Assembly (NCBI GenBank): GCA_016808115.1
Contig: JAEQBH010009432.1
Location: 62,001-126,000, forward strand
Length of the DNA stretch: 64,000 nt
Direction of reading: 5' to 3'
Source of the DNA: Tetrastigma voinierianum
Lineage: Eukaryota; Streptophyta; Magnoliopsida; Vitales; Vitaceae
The position numbers and the translations under genes were made by a program. How positions within the stretch are numbered: the stretch's first letter is position 1; each line of letters starts with the position of its first letter. A model generated the notes under the pieces. The model did no database searches and was not told the origin of the DNA. It worked only from the letters and a program-made list of their open reading frames with translations. Shown piece after piece: positions 35,505 through 48,411 of this stretch.

Positions 35505-37429
35505 CAAAACAAAACTCATAACTGATCATATAATCACGACCTGTCTTCATATCATTTCACATTATTTTCTATCATTTATTTATCCTTTTTCTAGTTCTAT
35601 ATGATAATAATCATATATAACAACACGATATGTGTTCATGAATTATTGCCTTTCATGCTCATAATCATGTTTGATTCGTTTCCATTTTCATTTTCCATAT
35701 CATTTTAAATGTTTCATGGACACATCTATACATATTGCATTTCTATATTTTCCTTGTTTCACTTGCCTATTACACATGGCACTTCATATACTTGTAAAGT
35801 ATAGTGTCTGTAAATCATCTCATTTAAGTATATTAGCACATTAAATACATGAATCTACTTTACTTAGAAATTGGAATCATTCCAATCGGATCATCAGAAT
35901 TAAAGTTATAGCATTTTCATGCCAAACTAGTCAATTCTGGATGTGCGCTTGGGACAGTTTGTATGCTCATTTGATGTCTTGACTCCATATTTGACACTTG
36001 TTCTTTGTACTCACTTTAAAGCTAGGTCTTGGGTTTCAATTGAATCAGCTTGTCAGGATGTTAAGAGGCTCGAGTTATGTCCTAAACAACACAGGACCTC
36101 TATGTTCCATAGGAGCAATTAAACGAACATGGCTGGCTGGGTGAATGTTTGGGCCACATAGAATCATAATTTGAAGATGCCTATTTCTGGATGTTTGGTT
36201 CTCCTTAGGGAGTCTATCTTTAATTGGTCATGAATCACTCAAATCGGATAAGAAATGAAGCAGTTATGGTACAGAATATCTGACCTTTGTCAAAATAGAC
36301 GGGGGTGTGCACTGTTCTTTTGTCTTAGAACAGGTTCAGTTCTACGGAAAATTTATGCAGTCTAGTCAAGGTGTACATAGTCTGAATCTTAAATGCCCAG
36401 AATATATGTCTTTTCTCCTATTTTCCATATGTTGATACCCAAATCAATGATACTCCATAAATACGTCAAAACCACTCCAAATTCATCTTGTAATCTCAAT
36501 TTTACTCAAAATTCATCTTTCACATTATATCTTTCTTCAAAACTTTTCCATGAATTACTCCCAAAACAAATCTATAATGGGTCTGCCCCCATACATAAAC
36601 TTAAATACAGATTTGTTAGGGTTTGTTCTAACCCAAACTCCTTTACTTTGCAATTAAACCATGAATCCAACCTCAAATGGAGGATTCCATGTTTTTCTTG
36701 TACATTTGGGGTTTTACCCACCTTACTCTCAATAATTTTTGGGTTATGATGAAATCCTATCAAAACCCTAGAAAAAATCAAATGCCAACAAGAAACCCAT
36801 GTTGGGATGAACTTTTATCAAACCACAGGTTTGAGGGCAAACTACTAATCATCTGATTACTATTGTGAAGTGCATGCAATTCGCAGTTAAAAATACAAAA
36901 AATCCAAAGTTCCATGCCTTTTGGCCTTGCTTGAACTTCTCCTTCATCTTCTTCTTCCTCTTCCTCTTCCTCTTCTTCTTCTTCTCCCCTTCTCTTCTCT
37001 TCTACGATTTTTGCTTCCCTAAAATGAGACCAAATTTGGTCCTAAATCCCATTTTTAAGTTAAGGCCATGTTTGGCCAAGTCAAAACCCATTTTTGCTTT
37101 TAAGTTTCTCTAATTGCATCTTAGTCCCCCCATTTCTCTCTTATTTCCATTCCAACTTTCTCAAATTTCATATTTCCATATAACTTATTGTTTTATGCCT
37201 TTTATGTCCACAAGTGGTAAAAGACCACTTTACCCTTGTCTTTCCCATTTATGATACTGGTCCTCAGATGACAAATACATATTGCCTTGCTCTCTTATTA
37301 ATTTCTAGTTATCATTTTATTTGAAAAATTAGATTTTAGCTTTTTAATATACCTAAATAAGTCGTTGGTAGGGTATATTTCGAATATTGATATCTACATT
37401 ACAAAAATCATGGTTCCTTGAGAAAGACT

Positions 37430-39480
37430 CGTAATGCTATATTTATAGCCGAATGCGGGAAGTCTTTAACGACCTCTCCAGTACCTACACGGATGAAGCG
37501 CTCATCTTTTAAGAGCATGGCTTAGTGGGAAAACTATTAACATATGACCACATGCGGTGGTGCCAAATTCTGATATACATATATATAATTCATGAGTTTT
37601 CACATCTCCCATAGGGTTCATAGCAAAATCTTGTAACGGGAAAGTACTCATGGTACACTACATATCACACCAGATTCAGTGAACTCGATTAGCGGATCCG
37701 ACCAGGAGGTTCAGCGCAAGGTGGCCCAGGACTCTTTACTGTTTTTTTTTTATATGAGATCGGCCATCATATACCATATCAAGACTACCATGATTGGTGT
37801 CCGTCAAAATCTATACACAATTCTGGGGTCGTTTACAAATACAAGCTAACTGCTTTACATTTACAAATCGAACCGCAGACCTCAAAGTGTAGACCCCTAC
37901 TAGTGTCTTGACCCGGTGTATGCGGGAAGTTTTGAGATGTCTTCTCCTGTACCTGCAGTTAAAAACCGTGCTAAGCTTTAAGCAGTGGGACTTTCTCTTA
38001 TCTGAAACACATGCATTTTATCTTGATTCACAAATAACATAAAAGCAGTAAGATATTGAAATCTTGGTCATACTCTCTTGAGACTAATACATATATTTGT
38101 TATCATATAACAATTTTGCATACATACTTATTCTTATAACAACTTATGCTTGTTCACATCTCTCGTATGCGGGACTGAACTTTTACTTATACTTATAACA
38201 AACTTATATGTATTCGGATATCGTGAGTTCTGAACTTATCCTTATTCGAACTTACCTTATAACAAACTTATATGTATAATGATCTCATGAGTTTCTTTAT
38301 TCTTTATTAAGCTTTGTCACCTGACTTATGTATACGGATCTCCATAGAGATTCTGAACTTATTCTTATCTGAGGAACTTATACTTATAACATACGTATAT
38401 GTATTCGGATCTTCCGTAAGAGTTACAGAACTTATTCTTATCACGGATATACTATACAGGTACCCTCTGAGGTTTATACTTATACCATAGGGCTTACTCT
38501 TATCTCTCTGAGATTACCCCTTGTTTGGAGGTACTCGTAGTCTTCACGAGATATTATGGAGCATTATGCTAGTGGAACTTAATCTTATGCAGTACCAGTA
38601 AGTACTACTTGTTCAAATGTCTGAGACGCACACTTGTGCCATATCAAACTTATCTTATACTCCTCTGGGAGTACGTAAGGTACTCTTGAGTTTATCCTTA
38701 TCAGGGCTTATGCACGAATGCAGAGTAAGGTACTACGAGGTTGTCGGATATAGGAAATTGCGTAGGTACTCGAGAGTGTCGGATCTGAAGTGCGAATTAG
38801 GTACTCTGGAACTTATACTTATACGGAGATACTTTGTATCTTATACTTGCACTACAGAGCATATCCTTGTCTTACGGGTCTTATACGGTATTCTGCAGAC
38901 TTATTCTTTGTCTTTGAGGATCTTATACTTGTGTTCTGGGCTTATACGAGACTTATTACGAAGTGCAAAAAGTACGTAGGTACTCACCTGATTCCTTATC
39001 TTGAGGTACGTGATACTGGACTTATACTTATATCACAGAACTTATACTTGTTTTCTTGTCTGGGGGTACGGGTCTTCTGGGACCCAATAAGGTCTGAAGT
39101 CACGTGAGTGTACGAGCAGATCTGGGAGGTACATTCGGATCTTTACTTTATCCTTATTAGTCATCGTATAAGCGTTTTGACTCTGGGACCCGATCATAGA
39201 AATGAGTAGGATGCGTGTGATATTAAGTATCGAAGATCTTATCTGATCTTGAAGTGCAGTAGCCTGACGAGTCTTAGGAAGCGCTGAGCAGTCTTAAGTA
39301 ACCCAGCTAATCGGGGGTATCAATCTGCCCAGACGGGGCGTGCACGCATGCAGTGTGTCGTGCTGCCAAAGTGCAGAAGTGCTAATCGATCGGGAGTCTT
39401 GAAGCACTAATCGGAGAATGTAGAGTACTATACGTGTCTGCCCACGTAACAGAGGTGTTATGTCATTCCATATCCGGTCT
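37430..39480. repeat. Degenerate LTR modules and ACTTATACTTAT-rich tract
   Basis: At 37440-37560 the module AAGAGCATGGCTTAGT with GTACCTAC and TATGACC matches 8740-8870 and 10440-10600. From 38100 to 39070 the phrases CTTATACTTATAAC and GAACTTATTCTTATC recur many times among CTCTGAG and GGTACTC segments. At 39370-39480 the TCTTGAAGCACTAATCGG and ACGTGTCTGCCCACGTAA phrases match 9180-9300 and 41540-41570. The open frames across this tract (such as 38617-38979) are low-complexity products of the repeats. Confidence 0.6.
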
Positions 39481-40857
39481 TAGGCGGGTCATAGATTATA
39501 CATGTTCTCAGGAATATCATTTTTATTCTTTTCTTCTATACTCCTTTCACCTATCAAATCGATATATTCTTTATTCTTAGTTGCTCCCCATCTCTTTTCT
39601 TATCCATGTATTCCAGTCACTTTAACCAAGCTATTGTTACACTTGGTATTTATATAATCAAATGTTAAGATGTGGATGCGAATGCCATTAAATAGCATAT
39701 AGTTAGATTCCTGAACTTCGATGAGCTTTCCATGGAGAGTCTAAGACACCCAAGCGAGTCCTAACGAAGGAGTTATGCACATTGCAAGCGGGAAAATCAT
39801 CAACTTTATGCTTAAGCTGGTGCGGCCAGCCACTATCTTTGTCATTTTCGGACTTATTATAGCTCAATATTGTATCAAAGATATATATGGATGGATTCTA
39901 AACTCAAGGCTTTCTGGTCAAAACGCTAAAAACAGAGTTCGGACAAAGTTATGATCGTCCAGAAGTTGGAGGATTGACATTGTGTAGAGGCTACTGTTGT
40001 AGCGTGGGATCCCAACTATAAGCGTACTGGGAATGCAAACCGCGATACTTGTGACTGCAGCCTGGCGGTGCCGAAACTCCTTGGAAGCTCAGTACATACC
40101 GATTTTGACGAAACCTATCTGAGACAGCTCATCCTGGCCACATTATCCTCCCAAATTGAGGCCCACAGAAACCTATGCCAAAAACATGACATAAACCATC
40201 TACAATCAATACCAAATCATACTCATTCTATACTTCCATACATATAATTATTTTCCTATCATTTATTGCATTTCTAGCATGTTTTGTCTAATCGTGTATT
40301 TCCTAATCTCATGTATTTCTATGTATATTCATTTCATATATTCCCATATTCATATCATATTTTCTAGTATATCACTCTATTCTTATTCTTTATCAATTTA
40401 TATCATTCAATACGATTCGAGTACTGAGTGGTTTCAAAAAGTTCCGATATTAGTCCACAATTTTGGGATTAAATCACCACGGCCTATTCTAGCCCCAAAA
40501 GCAGCCCTAAGTCATTGTGGCTTTTTATTCAATGAAAGAATTTCATACCTAGGTATGAGTTTGGCGAAACTCAGATTTTGAGTACCCACGTGTGGCACAA
40601 TCTCCGTGGATCAACTTTGTCTCTTAGTAGACCAATTGGCAGATGCCAGGAATGCGTAGATCTGAAAATGCGAAACTTAGGATTTTCGAGACTTCTTACT
40701 TGAATTCTGGTGAAATCCCGTGTTTTAGTTTTTCGCTCGTAGCCCTCGTCGAGTAGATGAACTTTTGTTCTTGCCAAAAGCGAATTAAACGATTGAAACT
40801 ACGTATGTCGAAGAGAGCGAACAAAATTAAAAGAAAATCAAATTTTCTCTCTCTCCA

Positions 40858-40925
40858 CAGTTGCCTCCTCTTCCTCCCTTCATATCTATCTATCTATCCT
40901 TTTAACATATATATATATATATATA
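40858..40925. repeat. Pyrimidine tract and (AT)n
   Basis: A CT-rich run including four TATC-type units (ATCTATCTATCTATCC) is followed by an (AT)9 run ending near 40924. Part of the 9.37 kb insertion. Confidence 0.8.
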
Positions 40926-42579
40926 AAAGCAAGTGGGGCCACTTAATCCACATGTCCATCTCGGTCCATTTCATTTCAAGAAGCAATTTATTTCGTTCGA
41001 TTTGATTATTTATCTTAAATGGATGTTCTTTAACTATTGTTTTAGGATTTTTCTAAAAATCGATTTGAGGTCCATATTGTGATCTTACCTAGAAATTAAA
41101 ACTAGAAAAATCATTGTTCAGATTCAACGAAGTCGCTGGTGTGTTGAGCGATTCAGCGGTGATGCGGATTTCATCATCGAGATCTAAATTTTCGAGGAAT
41201 TTTCCAAGCGACAAAATTAACGTTTTGCCCTTTTTCATAAAAATGTCATTTTCCCGACGAATACAATTAACTTATTTTATAAACATGTTCGAAAAGCTGT
41301 TAAAGGTATATTTTAGGGGTCATTTCTTCTGAGAGGCAGGAACTATGAATATATCTTATATTAGATGATTACTTTAATTTCCATATAATTATTTCCATAT
41401 ATCATCATATTGGATACCACAAACATCTGATGTTGTTTTACATGTGGAAATGTATGAATGAGAGGACCTGACACAATAGGTACCTAAAGTGCAGTATGAG
41501 TACTTAACAAAGGTCTTGGCACAAATAAACGATGCCTACCCACGTAATGAAGTGTAGTAGCATTATATAAGTGTGGTAGCATTGAGCAATGGGGAGTGTG
41601 AGCTTGCATAATCCCTGATGTCGAACACTAATAGAGTTTTATTCTTTCAGTCACATTATTCGATTTAAGGCGAGACCTTACCAGTATATGTATCTGAGCT
41701 TGTATTGTTTTTATCACATTTCTGTATTTCTCGCATACATAAATAAAGGACTTGTTGGGGATCCTACATTCTAACATCCCCTGATTGATGGTTTCTGAGG
41801 GTGAAGGCCTAAGCAAAAGTGGGCTTTTGGTTCACCTAGTAGGGACCTACGCTTGGCGGGACCTAGGCCGGCGACAGCCACGTAGGGCGTGCGAGTCTGC
41901 AAATTTGGGGCTTCCCGGGTTTGCCTAAGCAAGCACTCCTTCGCTGGGGTGAGCTCCTCCGCTAGCAGAAGCTCTCTTCGCCTAGGCGGAGAGGCTTCGG
42001 GTGTACGAAATGACATTTTTAGCCATTCTCATGAGTGACTGTTAAGAATAACTCAAGTGAACCCAAACCAACCAAAACACTACATAATGAGGTTAGGGTT
42101 CACAACACACATGGTGAAACGAAGTTGAATAGTTTCCTAACCTTGATTCTCTTGAAATCTTCAAAACCCAGAGCTTTCTTCTCTTACTTTCCTTCTCACT
42201 TCTCCTTCTTGAACAAAAAGGCCATGGAAGAAAGAAGCCCAGTAGTTTCTTCTCCCACAGGATGTTAACCTACAAAGCCAAAATAGAAATCTTATCTACA
42301 AAAGCCAATTTATTCTCTTAGCTGCCACATGTATCGGCTGAAATATTTCCTTTAGCTATATTTGAGTCCTTCCCTCTATCTCGATTTACAACTCGACTTA
42401 TTAAATTCTCTCTTTAACATGTAATCCTCTTAACTTATGTCCTTAGGTCCTTAATTTGATAAAATTACCATTTTACCAATTTTGACACTTAACATGTTTT
42501 CAGAAAAATAAAATTTTGACTTTTATTATCACTAACTATGTAAGACTAATGGAAATTATAAGTTGAGAATTTACACACT

Positions 42580-43430
42580 CTTTTTGTTCTTGGACATAGT
42601 AGCAGGGTTACATCTCTTGGTGTTCTAACGCTATACGAAGTTATCCTTATCTGACTTCACAGAATATTGTTAACATAGTGTGATTAACTTAGAATGGTCC
42701 ATCGATGTTCTTTTAATTTTATTCCCAAATATCAAAAATCCCATGTCTTTACATCATATCTTGAATTCGACATATTTCTTGGCGGTAAATGTAATCATCT
42801 ATCATCACTTTAAATGATAAACATGTGCCACATGTTTGAAAGCATCTGCTGACATATCCATGTTTATCTATCTTTGCCTAAACACAGCATCACATTCATT
42901 GATTTTGAATCCATGTGACAACACTAACATTCAATCAAATTTATCATGCAGTATGATGTTGATGTTTGTTTTAATCCATACAAGGATTTCACAATCTCTG
43001 AGACTTTCTTTCCTCCCGGGCGAGAAAAACCCTCGAAATTTATCATTATATTTCTTCCTCAAATCTCTATTAAGAAGGCTATTTTCATCCATCTGATGCT
43101 TCAAGGTTTTTCTTTCGATAATGATAATTCTTTCATCATATAGAATTTATTCTTGTTACATGAGAATATGTGTCAAAATAATCCAGACCCTCAGTTTGTT
43201 TGTAGTCTTTGATTACAAGTCTTGTTTTGTACTTATCAATTGCTCCATCTACTTTTCTTTTCCTCTTGAAAACCCTACTTGAATTCAGGTTTACAACACA
43301 GTGGAAGATCTGAGTTCCAGTATGATTATGTAGTATGGATTCAATGTCACTATCAATGACCTCTTTCCACATGAGACCCTCTATAGAGTTCAATGCCTCT
43401 TTATAAGTTCGAGGTTTCCCTTCGAGCATG
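42580..43430 (-). pseudogene. Copia reverse transcriptase (minus copy)
   Basis: A 97-residue minus-strand frame (43136-43429) begins GKPRTYKEALNSIEGLMWKE and continues with RVFKRKRKVDGAIDKYKTRL and VIKDYKQTEGLDYFDTYSHV, the N-terminal RT region in which relatives read KWIFK.K....G....YKARLVAKGF.Q..GIDY.E. Leftwards, broken frames give a KEKP...MD.K.AFL-like segment, EEIYM-like and VKSLYGLKQTS at about 42960-43010, and IKLKEHR-like sequence near 42700. The F-or-Y-x-D-D box cannot be read cleanly. The domain stops at the 42575 insertion junction and resumes at 33197. Confidence 0.85.
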
Positions 43431-44919
43431 TAAGTTAGAAAATCTATACCAAAATATTTTTAACACTCTCTTACTAGGCGTGCAGGTTCAGCCTCACCAT
43501 TATCCCAATTTTAGTCTTCTTTGACTAATATTCAAGGAAGCATTTTGATGCGATTTGGCTCTACTTTGATTTACCTATTTTATATTCTGTAAAGTATTAC
43601 ATTCTTGATTACATTATTGTATTCTTGCTAAACAAATGCTGAAAAACCAAACAATTTGAAAAGTTTAGTTATTAATAATCTGAAAGCCAAACTCAATATT
43701 TGGTTTGGTCATGAGACAGAAAAACATATAATAAAATTACAAGGAAGACAACCCATGACATGGGTTCTATTTTGAGGCTTCAACCACTAGCTCTGACTCA
43801 CTTTGTATTTGGGTTGTTGGAATAATAACCTAAAGGGTTGGTGCTCAACTTTCTTGTATGAAAAAATTATGAAAAAACTATCTATGAAAGAAAATATTAC
43901 CCAGCTGGAGGTGTTTGGTAGAAGTTTCCATAAAGCCACAGTCTTTCTTGGAATACTCTATAGAAATGTTTCTATTTTTTTTTGGGAAAAAAGAATAAAT
44001 TTGGCATTTGTTTGGGTCTATAAGGAAAATGACTTTGAATCAACAAAACTAATGTGCTAATCAGCAAATTGGTAGCGAACACCAATGGCGCGCCACTCAC
44101 GAGAACTGTTTTGTTGCTCTTGGGGCGAAGTTCGATGGACGCCGACTTTAGCGGTAGCGAAGATACCAACCAATCGACCACTTTGGATCTTGAGTTGTTT
44201 GAAGTCTCAAACTTGAAAGAAGATGGGCGTGACATCCCACAATCATGGTGTTGTAAATTAACGAAACATTCAGACTCCATTAAACCATCTCCCAGATCTG
44301 GTTGGTTAACTCTTTGTATGATTTATCAACATATTAAGAGTTGTGAAGTACATGGAGGAATCTAAGATTGGAAATGTATAAACAGGATGCTAAGGCGAAA
44401 TTCATTTGTCAGACGGATTATGTTCAATCAGTGAGTTCCAAAATTCTTGATATCGAGTCCAGGCTTCCATTCATCATAAATCTCACATGAGATGGTACTC
44501 AGTGACTTTAAGTGTGACCATTATCGGCCTTCCACTTAGAAGGCTTTAAGAGTACCTCAGCTTATACAGCGAAAAGGAAATGACATGGAGATCTGAGTTT
44601 GTCAAACTTAACGTGAAGAAGATAATAGGGGGTCTTAAAAGAACACTCCTTTGACAAACTAAGGTTAATTTTGTAAAACATGGTGGATTCCAAGTCTGAA
44701 AACCTTCATCAAAGGGAAGGCTTAGTTGGGATTTGAGTGAGGTCTCAAAAGAAAAGTTAAGAAATAAGCTGACTAGCGGGCTTCAGGTCACTGATCATCT
44801 ATAACAGGACTGCGAAAGAGGAACAAGCCGGACATGATATGGTTGTAGAAATCTCAGGATCATGAATTTTGACATTGACCTCAGTGTAGTAATCTCAGGG
44901 TGAACTTGGTGGATCGATC

Positions 44920-45470
44920 TAAGGAATGGTGGATTGACATGGTGCCCTGCGCCATGTATTACTTTCGATAAGAAAGATGTTTTCCACCTTTGAACCGATT
45001 GGGGAAACTGAGGAAAGAATATTCATGGGGAACTACGCCACTTCGAGGAAATCAAAGACGAGGAAAAGTGGTGTTGAAGATGGCGTCTGGGAAGGGTTGA
45101 CTCTGGCAATGTATCTATATGTCATTAAAAATCTGAAAGAACACAATTGCCACAGTTCTTTTGAATAGTCATGGATTCGATGGTTTTTAATTCGAGACAA
45201 ATTTGTATTATCTAAAAGTGGAGTCTTATCTTGAAGAGAGTTATGACGATAGTATGTGGAAGCTCGTCATAGCAAATATTGATAAGTCATAAATGAATAA
45301 AGCTAGTTCTTATGCTTGTATTCTTGAGTCCTCTAATCTATGGCATGATGAGTTAGGACATGTTAATTATGATACATTATTAGATTAATTAGCAAATCAT
45401 ATGTTATTCAAATTGATGGCTCATAGTGTAAACTTGTGTTGAAGACCATGTAAAGTCATCTTTTAGTGTT
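44920..45470 (+). pseudogene. Copia protease and gag-pre-integrase region (plus copy)
   Basis: At about 44930 the plus strand reads WWIDMVPCAM, where relatives have WWIDTGAT.H; the catalytic D-T-G has become D-M-V. It is followed by MFSTFEPIGET, FMGNYATS and GKVVLKMASGK, matching the protease fold. The pre-integrase part at 45295-45400 reads MNKASSYACILESSNLWHDE then LGHVNYDTLL, the H-containing start of the integrase zinc finger. Several frame changes are present. Confidence 0.8.
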
Positions 45471-45479
45471 AGAAAGACT

Positions 45480-45950
45480 GTATTTAGCTTAATCCATATT
45501 GATATATATGAGTTTCAGAGCCATTTACAACAGAGGTAGTAATAAATATTTTTATTACCTTTGTTGATGATAGCACCAAGCGTTATGTGTACTTACTTAA
45601 AAGTAAGATGAGAGCAATAGAAAATTTATTCTCTATAAAAGTAAAGTTAGAAAAATTAAGTGCTAGTGACCAGAAAGTGAGTGATATAGGAGGAAGGGAG
45701 ATTATTGAGCATCAGAATGAGAAATCTGCCATTATTGGCACTGTGCTCAACATGAGATCTCTCATAACCAACCTTTGTATTCCCCTGATCAACAAGTCAT
45801 TTGACGAAAAAGTGCACTCTAAAAATGATAAGATATCTTGTCTGGTCTGGTCTATCCTGAAAACATGTGAAGCCATTTTATATACTATTACCTTTAATAA
45901 GATTACCCGAAAAGAAAGCGGAAAAGACTCCTATAAGGTTATGAAATAAG
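45480..45950 (+). pseudogene. Copia integrase (plus copy)
   Basis: Broken frames give SLIHIDI (first catalytic aspartate, relatives read LIHSDIC), then FITFVDDSTKRYVYLLKS-like sequence at 45550-45600 (second aspartate segment), and KVKLEKLSASDQKVSDIGGR in a 120-residue frame that runs to 45949. The part holding the second and third catalytic residues of the D-D-E triad is decayed. The end of this frame (CSKNDKISCLVW-like) no longer resembles integrase. Confidence 0.7.
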
Positions 45951-46439
45951 TGAAGTATCTACAAATACTTGCGAGTATAGAGATCTTCTGGATAAAGGTA
46001 GTAGTTCCTCACACGAAAAAGTGTTGAAAATAGAGCTAAAGCTAACTGATTGCATCATACCATGGGTTATGCACATAACGATCTTGCTGTGGATTTCTTG
46101 TTCCTAAATTAAGACTCTCCGGATGTCAAGAAGAATCTGATAATGGAATCGAGGAATGCATCATTCTTTGAAGTGTACTTCATGTAAAATCAGCGTGAAC
46201 TAAGTTCATCAGCAGCGCTTGAAACTATTAATATGAAATAAACTGAAGATGAAATGATGATAGTGAGTTGAACTGACACTTAATAAGGGAACGAGGTAGA
46301 AAAATCTTTTGAATTACAGATTTTCTAACTATATCTGTGAGAACTAGACTTGCAAAGCGTGAACTCTACGGGGGTCTCATGTGGAAAGAGTACGTTAAAT
46401 CTGATAAGAGTGATCTGTCACATAACTATATGGGGAGTC

Positions 46440-47170
46440 TAGTGGATCTTCCTCTTGGGGTTTTAGCCAAAGCCTTTGAGTTTCCAAAATTAAGGTTTCA
46501 GAGAAAAAGAAAGTAGATGGATCAATTGACAAAGACAAAGTAAGACTTGTGATCAAAGGCTACAAATAAAAATGGCTTTGAATTAATTCAACATATATTC
46601 TCTTAGCAGGAATAAATTCTATAAAGATGGTGTTTGATCATTGCTACGCATTACAGAAAAACCTTGAAGTACATCGGATGGATGTAGAAAGAAAAGTCTT
46701 TCTTAGTATGATTTAGGAAGAAATATACATGGAAGCTGGCTGAGGTTTTTACTGCTCTGGGATAAGAAAAGTTTATAGTTGGTGAAATCTACGTATGGAT
46801 TAAAACATGCAAGCAATGTAGAAATTTGTGATGTTATGTTGTCATAGTTCCAAAATCGAATAGATGTGACAGAGTGTGTTTTGTGTCAAGGCGATGAACA
46901 TGGATATGTCATTGTATGCTTGTCACATGGATGACTTATCTTATTGTCAGATGAACAAGATGATTACATCACCGAGAACATATTGGTCAAGATTTTACAT
47001 GAAAGACATGATACTTGTTGATGTTATTTTGGGAATAAAAATCAAAGAACATGTGTGAACTCATTCTAAGTCGATCCTGTATGTTGACAATATTCTTGGG
47101 AAGTTTGATAAGGATAACTGCAGTATGTGAGAACACTGTAGATGTAACTCTACACTTGTCCAAAAATAAA
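46440..47170 (+). pseudogene. Copia reverse transcriptase (plus copy)
   Basis: KRKKVDGSIDKDKVRLVIKG-like sequence starts near 46500, followed by NSIKMVFDHCYAL and EVHRMDVERKVFL at about 46620-46700 (relatives read VHQMDVKTAFL). The frame at 46876-47058 carries LYACHMDDLSYC, the catalytic box with CHMDD in place of YVDD, then MKDMILVDVILGIKIKEH. It continues SILYVDNILGKFDKDN to about 47125. This copy supplies the uninterrupted sequence across the point where the minus copy carries the 9.37 kb insert. Confidence 0.85.
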
Positions 47171-47171
47171 A

Positions 47172-47830
47172 GGAGAAGTGTTTCCAGTAGAATACTCTAG
47201 GGTGATAGCGATTTAATGTACTTAACTAGGTTCTTTAAGACAGAGAACATAGCCTATGCAGTTAATAAATTGAGTAGGTACATGAGTAATCCTGGAGTTA
47301 TGCATTGGCAAGGAATAATGAGAGTATTAGAATACTTATGATTCACTCGTGACTATAGAATTTTGCTTACCCTGAATATCATGTTGTACTTGAAGGATAC
47401 AATGATGTTAATTGGATATCTAATGTTAAAAACTCAAAATCTCATAGTGGTTATGTCTTTGTACAGAAGAGTGCACTAGTATCACTGAAGTCCTCCAGCT
47501 CATTGTGCTAGATCCACAGTGGAATTTGAGTTTACAGCACTAGACAAATGTAGGGAAGAGGCGGAATGGTTAAGCCACTTCTTAGAGGACATTCCAAGGT
47601 GGCCAAAGTCGATGCCTCCAATATGCATACATTGTGTGATCAATATTTATTAGTAGGAGCTAAGCGGTATGTATAATGGTAAAAGAGTCTAGACATTATC
47701 AAATTGTAGACACGATACCGTAGACAACTACTCTCAAGCTGGAGTTATCTACGTAGATTATGTAAAATCTAGGATAACATCGCAGATCCACTAACTAAAA
47801 GGGTTAACATGGGGACTGGTTGAAAAGTCA
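47172..47830 (+). pseudogene. Copia RNase H and pol end (plus copy)
   Basis: Plus-strand frames read HVVLEGYNDVNWISNVKNSK then SHSGYVFVQKSALVSLKS near 47380-47500 and EFTALDKC near 47530. It ends with VKSRDNIADPLTK near 47760-47800, the usual end of copia pol before the post-pol leader. Stops and frame changes break it into at least five pieces. Confidence 0.85.
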
Positions 47831-48411
47831 TGAAGGGAATGAGACTAAAGCTGATAAGAATAGGATTAATGCGTAGATACTGACCTAGTTAGTGGAGATC
47901 TGATCTAGGTTCAAAGGAATGACTAAATTGTAAAACTTGGATTCTAAATCCATGAGGATATTCATGTCTCCATTCCTTTGATGAATCGTGATAACTCATA
48001 AGAAGGCTAGCCACTATGCTTTTAATAATATCTATGCATTAGAGAAGAGTAACATGAGCTACTCTCAATTTTAAGAGAGATCACCTATGTAAGATTGAAG
48101 TAGGACCTTTTCAGAGGGAATTGGATAAGGCACAATTCTTATTAAACTCTTGTAGAACCAGGCATATGCTCACTAACAGAAATGGACATAAAGCGGCCCC
48201 GAAATATGTTAGGAAGATTCTTGTGTGGAATATGTCATCGCTCGACACCCGATTTTACAACAGGTTCAGGACATCGTGTCTATTGTTTGAGTTAATGAGA
48301 AGTAAACATATTTCTACGAGGGAAGGTTGAGGTAGCACCTACCCTCCTGGCAGTTTCCAATAGTGAGTCTATCACCCAGTCTTTGGAATCTTTGGTCGTG
48401 AATGTCATTCA
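47831..48411 (+). other. Copia post-pol leader (plus copy)
   Basis: No coding signal. It aligns by eye in reverse to 32445-32560 plus 29566-30034 of the minus copy (GGGAATGAGACTAAA, AAGATTCTTGTGTGGAATAT, TAGAACCAGGC). It shows the continuous sequence around the point where the minus copy carries the 30035-32445 insertion. A clear purine tract is not seen before the LTR; the base just inside is GTCATTCA. Confidence 0.65.

Larger units (their letters stand above)
33203..42574 (-). mobile_element. 9.37 kb non-coding LTR-family insertion with 5 bp target duplication
   Basis: ACACT at 33198-33202 and again at 42575-42579 flanks the insert. The plus copia copy shows the uninterrupted site (GGAGAAGTGTTTC near 47165). 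The insert starts ACGTAACATCCC, near to the TGTAACA-type LTR start, and ends in a diverged form of the TATAATTTGGGGTGTTACA end. A second internal tail-like end lies near 37388, so it may consist of two copies of a giant LTR of about 4.2 and 5.2 kb. No gag, pol or transposase motif is seen anywhere in it; the open stretches inside look like chance. Confidence 0.65.
29131..43500 (-). mobile_element. Ty1/copia element, minus strand, split by two insertions
   Basis: From right to left the minus strand carries RT (42580-43430), a 9.37 kb insert, the RT end and RNase H (32500-33197), a 2.4 kb insert, the post-pol leader (29566-30034), and a truncated LTR (29131-29565). All copia parts are similar to the plus-strand copia relic at 44-49 kb, which allows both insertions to be seen as interruptions of otherwise continuous sequence. 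Gag, protease and integrase are missing on this arm. Confidence 0.8.

Noticed and set aside
38617..39107. Open frames of 105-120 codons on the plus strand
   Set aside because: They lie in an ACTTATACTTAT-rich low-complexity tract and have repetitive, non-protein-like composition.
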